This document shows, piece after piece, positions 5,334 to 5,421 of a stretch of DNA of 5,421 nt (within the stretch, counting starts at the first letter, position 1; every line of letters begins with the position of its first letter). Source of the DNA: an uncultured Campylobacter sp. Lineage in GTDB: Bacteria > Campylobacterota > Campylobacteria > Campylobacterales > Campylobacteraceae. Under the pieces are notes generated by a model. That model worked only from the letters and a program-made list of their open reading frames with translations. It was not told the origin of the DNA and did no database searches. The stretch covers positions 1 through 5,421 of the forward strand of contig CALIWP010000289.1 in the NCBI GenBank assembly GCA_938046705.1, read 5' to 3'. The position numbers and the translations under genes were made by a program.

Positions 5334-5421
5334 ATGGGCAAGCGGGACGAGGCGCTAAATTTAGCGCGAGATTTCGAACGCGACGGCTTTAGAGTGCCCG
5401 GTTTATACGAGCGGTTTTGGC
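5334..5421 (+). CDS. Start of an unidentified gene (partial, 29 codons)
   Basis: Only the first 29 residues are visible: MGKRDEALNLARDF, then ERDGFRVPGLYERFW, before the window ends. The ATG follows AAGGA (5321-5325) with eight bases between. No signal peptide is present, so the product is likely cytosolic or begins with a cytosolic segment. The reading frame is open to the end of the window and codon use matches the upstream genes. I do not recognise the family. A tandem relation with the kinase gene is doubtful because of the ~240-base gap and the likely own promoter. Confidence 0.7.
   Translation, partial: MGKRDEALNLARDFERDGFRVPGLYERFW

Noticed and set aside
4885..5341. Overlapping open frames on both strands around the kinase 3' end
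   Set aside because: They lie antisense to, or in another frame of, the kinase's conserved ATP-binding domain, or run through intergenic DNA with no start signals or recognisable domains.
1..5421. CRISPR array, tRNA, rRNA or insertion sequence
   Set aside because: No regularly spaced long repeats, tRNA-like arms, rRNA segments, transposase motifs or terminal inverted repeats were seen by reading both strands.

Overview
Most of this window (about 260 to the end) reads as chromosomal DNA of a Campylobacter. It looks closer to the relatively GC-rich oral species (showae/rectus/curvus/concisus type) than to C. jejuni. The clues are the very frequent AAATTT words, the mixed CTA/TTA and GCG/GAG codon use, AT-rich promoters with a -10 element but no clear -35, and sensor-kinase motifs (HEINTP, NSGxGI) that I associate with Campylobacterota. 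The species is inferred, not proven.

The first ~210 bases look different. Positions 1-96 encode the last 31 residues of a Pal/P6 outer-membrane lipoprotein. This tail is almost the same as the Pasteurellaceae (Haemophilus P6) and enterobacterial Pal C-terminus, followed by a strong intrinsic terminator. The window may therefore be a chimeric contig (two oral bacteria joined) or carry a transferred fragment, with the join somewhere around 150-258.

Layout: pal 3' end (+) and terminator; about 340 bp of AT-rich DNA without a gene; a small, very acidic unknown protein (+, 492-701); a convergent SYLF/YSC84-type secreted lipid-binding protein (-, 731-1396); a divergent M23 zinc metallopeptidase with a signal peptide (+, 1489-2328); a small secreted DUF1104-like protein with a His/Asp-rich tail (+, 2383-2871) and a hairpin; an OmpR-family response regulator (+, 3121-3783); its likely partner histidine kinase (+, 3922-5094); about 240 bp without a gene; and the first 29 codons of an unidentified gene (+, from 5334).

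The central cluster has an envelope theme: a peptidoglycan hydrolase, a periplasmic SYLF protein, a small periplasmic helical protein, and a two-component system whose sensor has a periplasmic domain with dense acidic clusters. The most interesting hypothesis is that the DUF1104-like protein is an accessory or output of the adjacent two-component system. This would parallel CpxP with CpxRA or ZraP with ZraSR, sensing cations, metals or envelope damage. This is inference from gene order and sequence composition; nothing in the window proves it.
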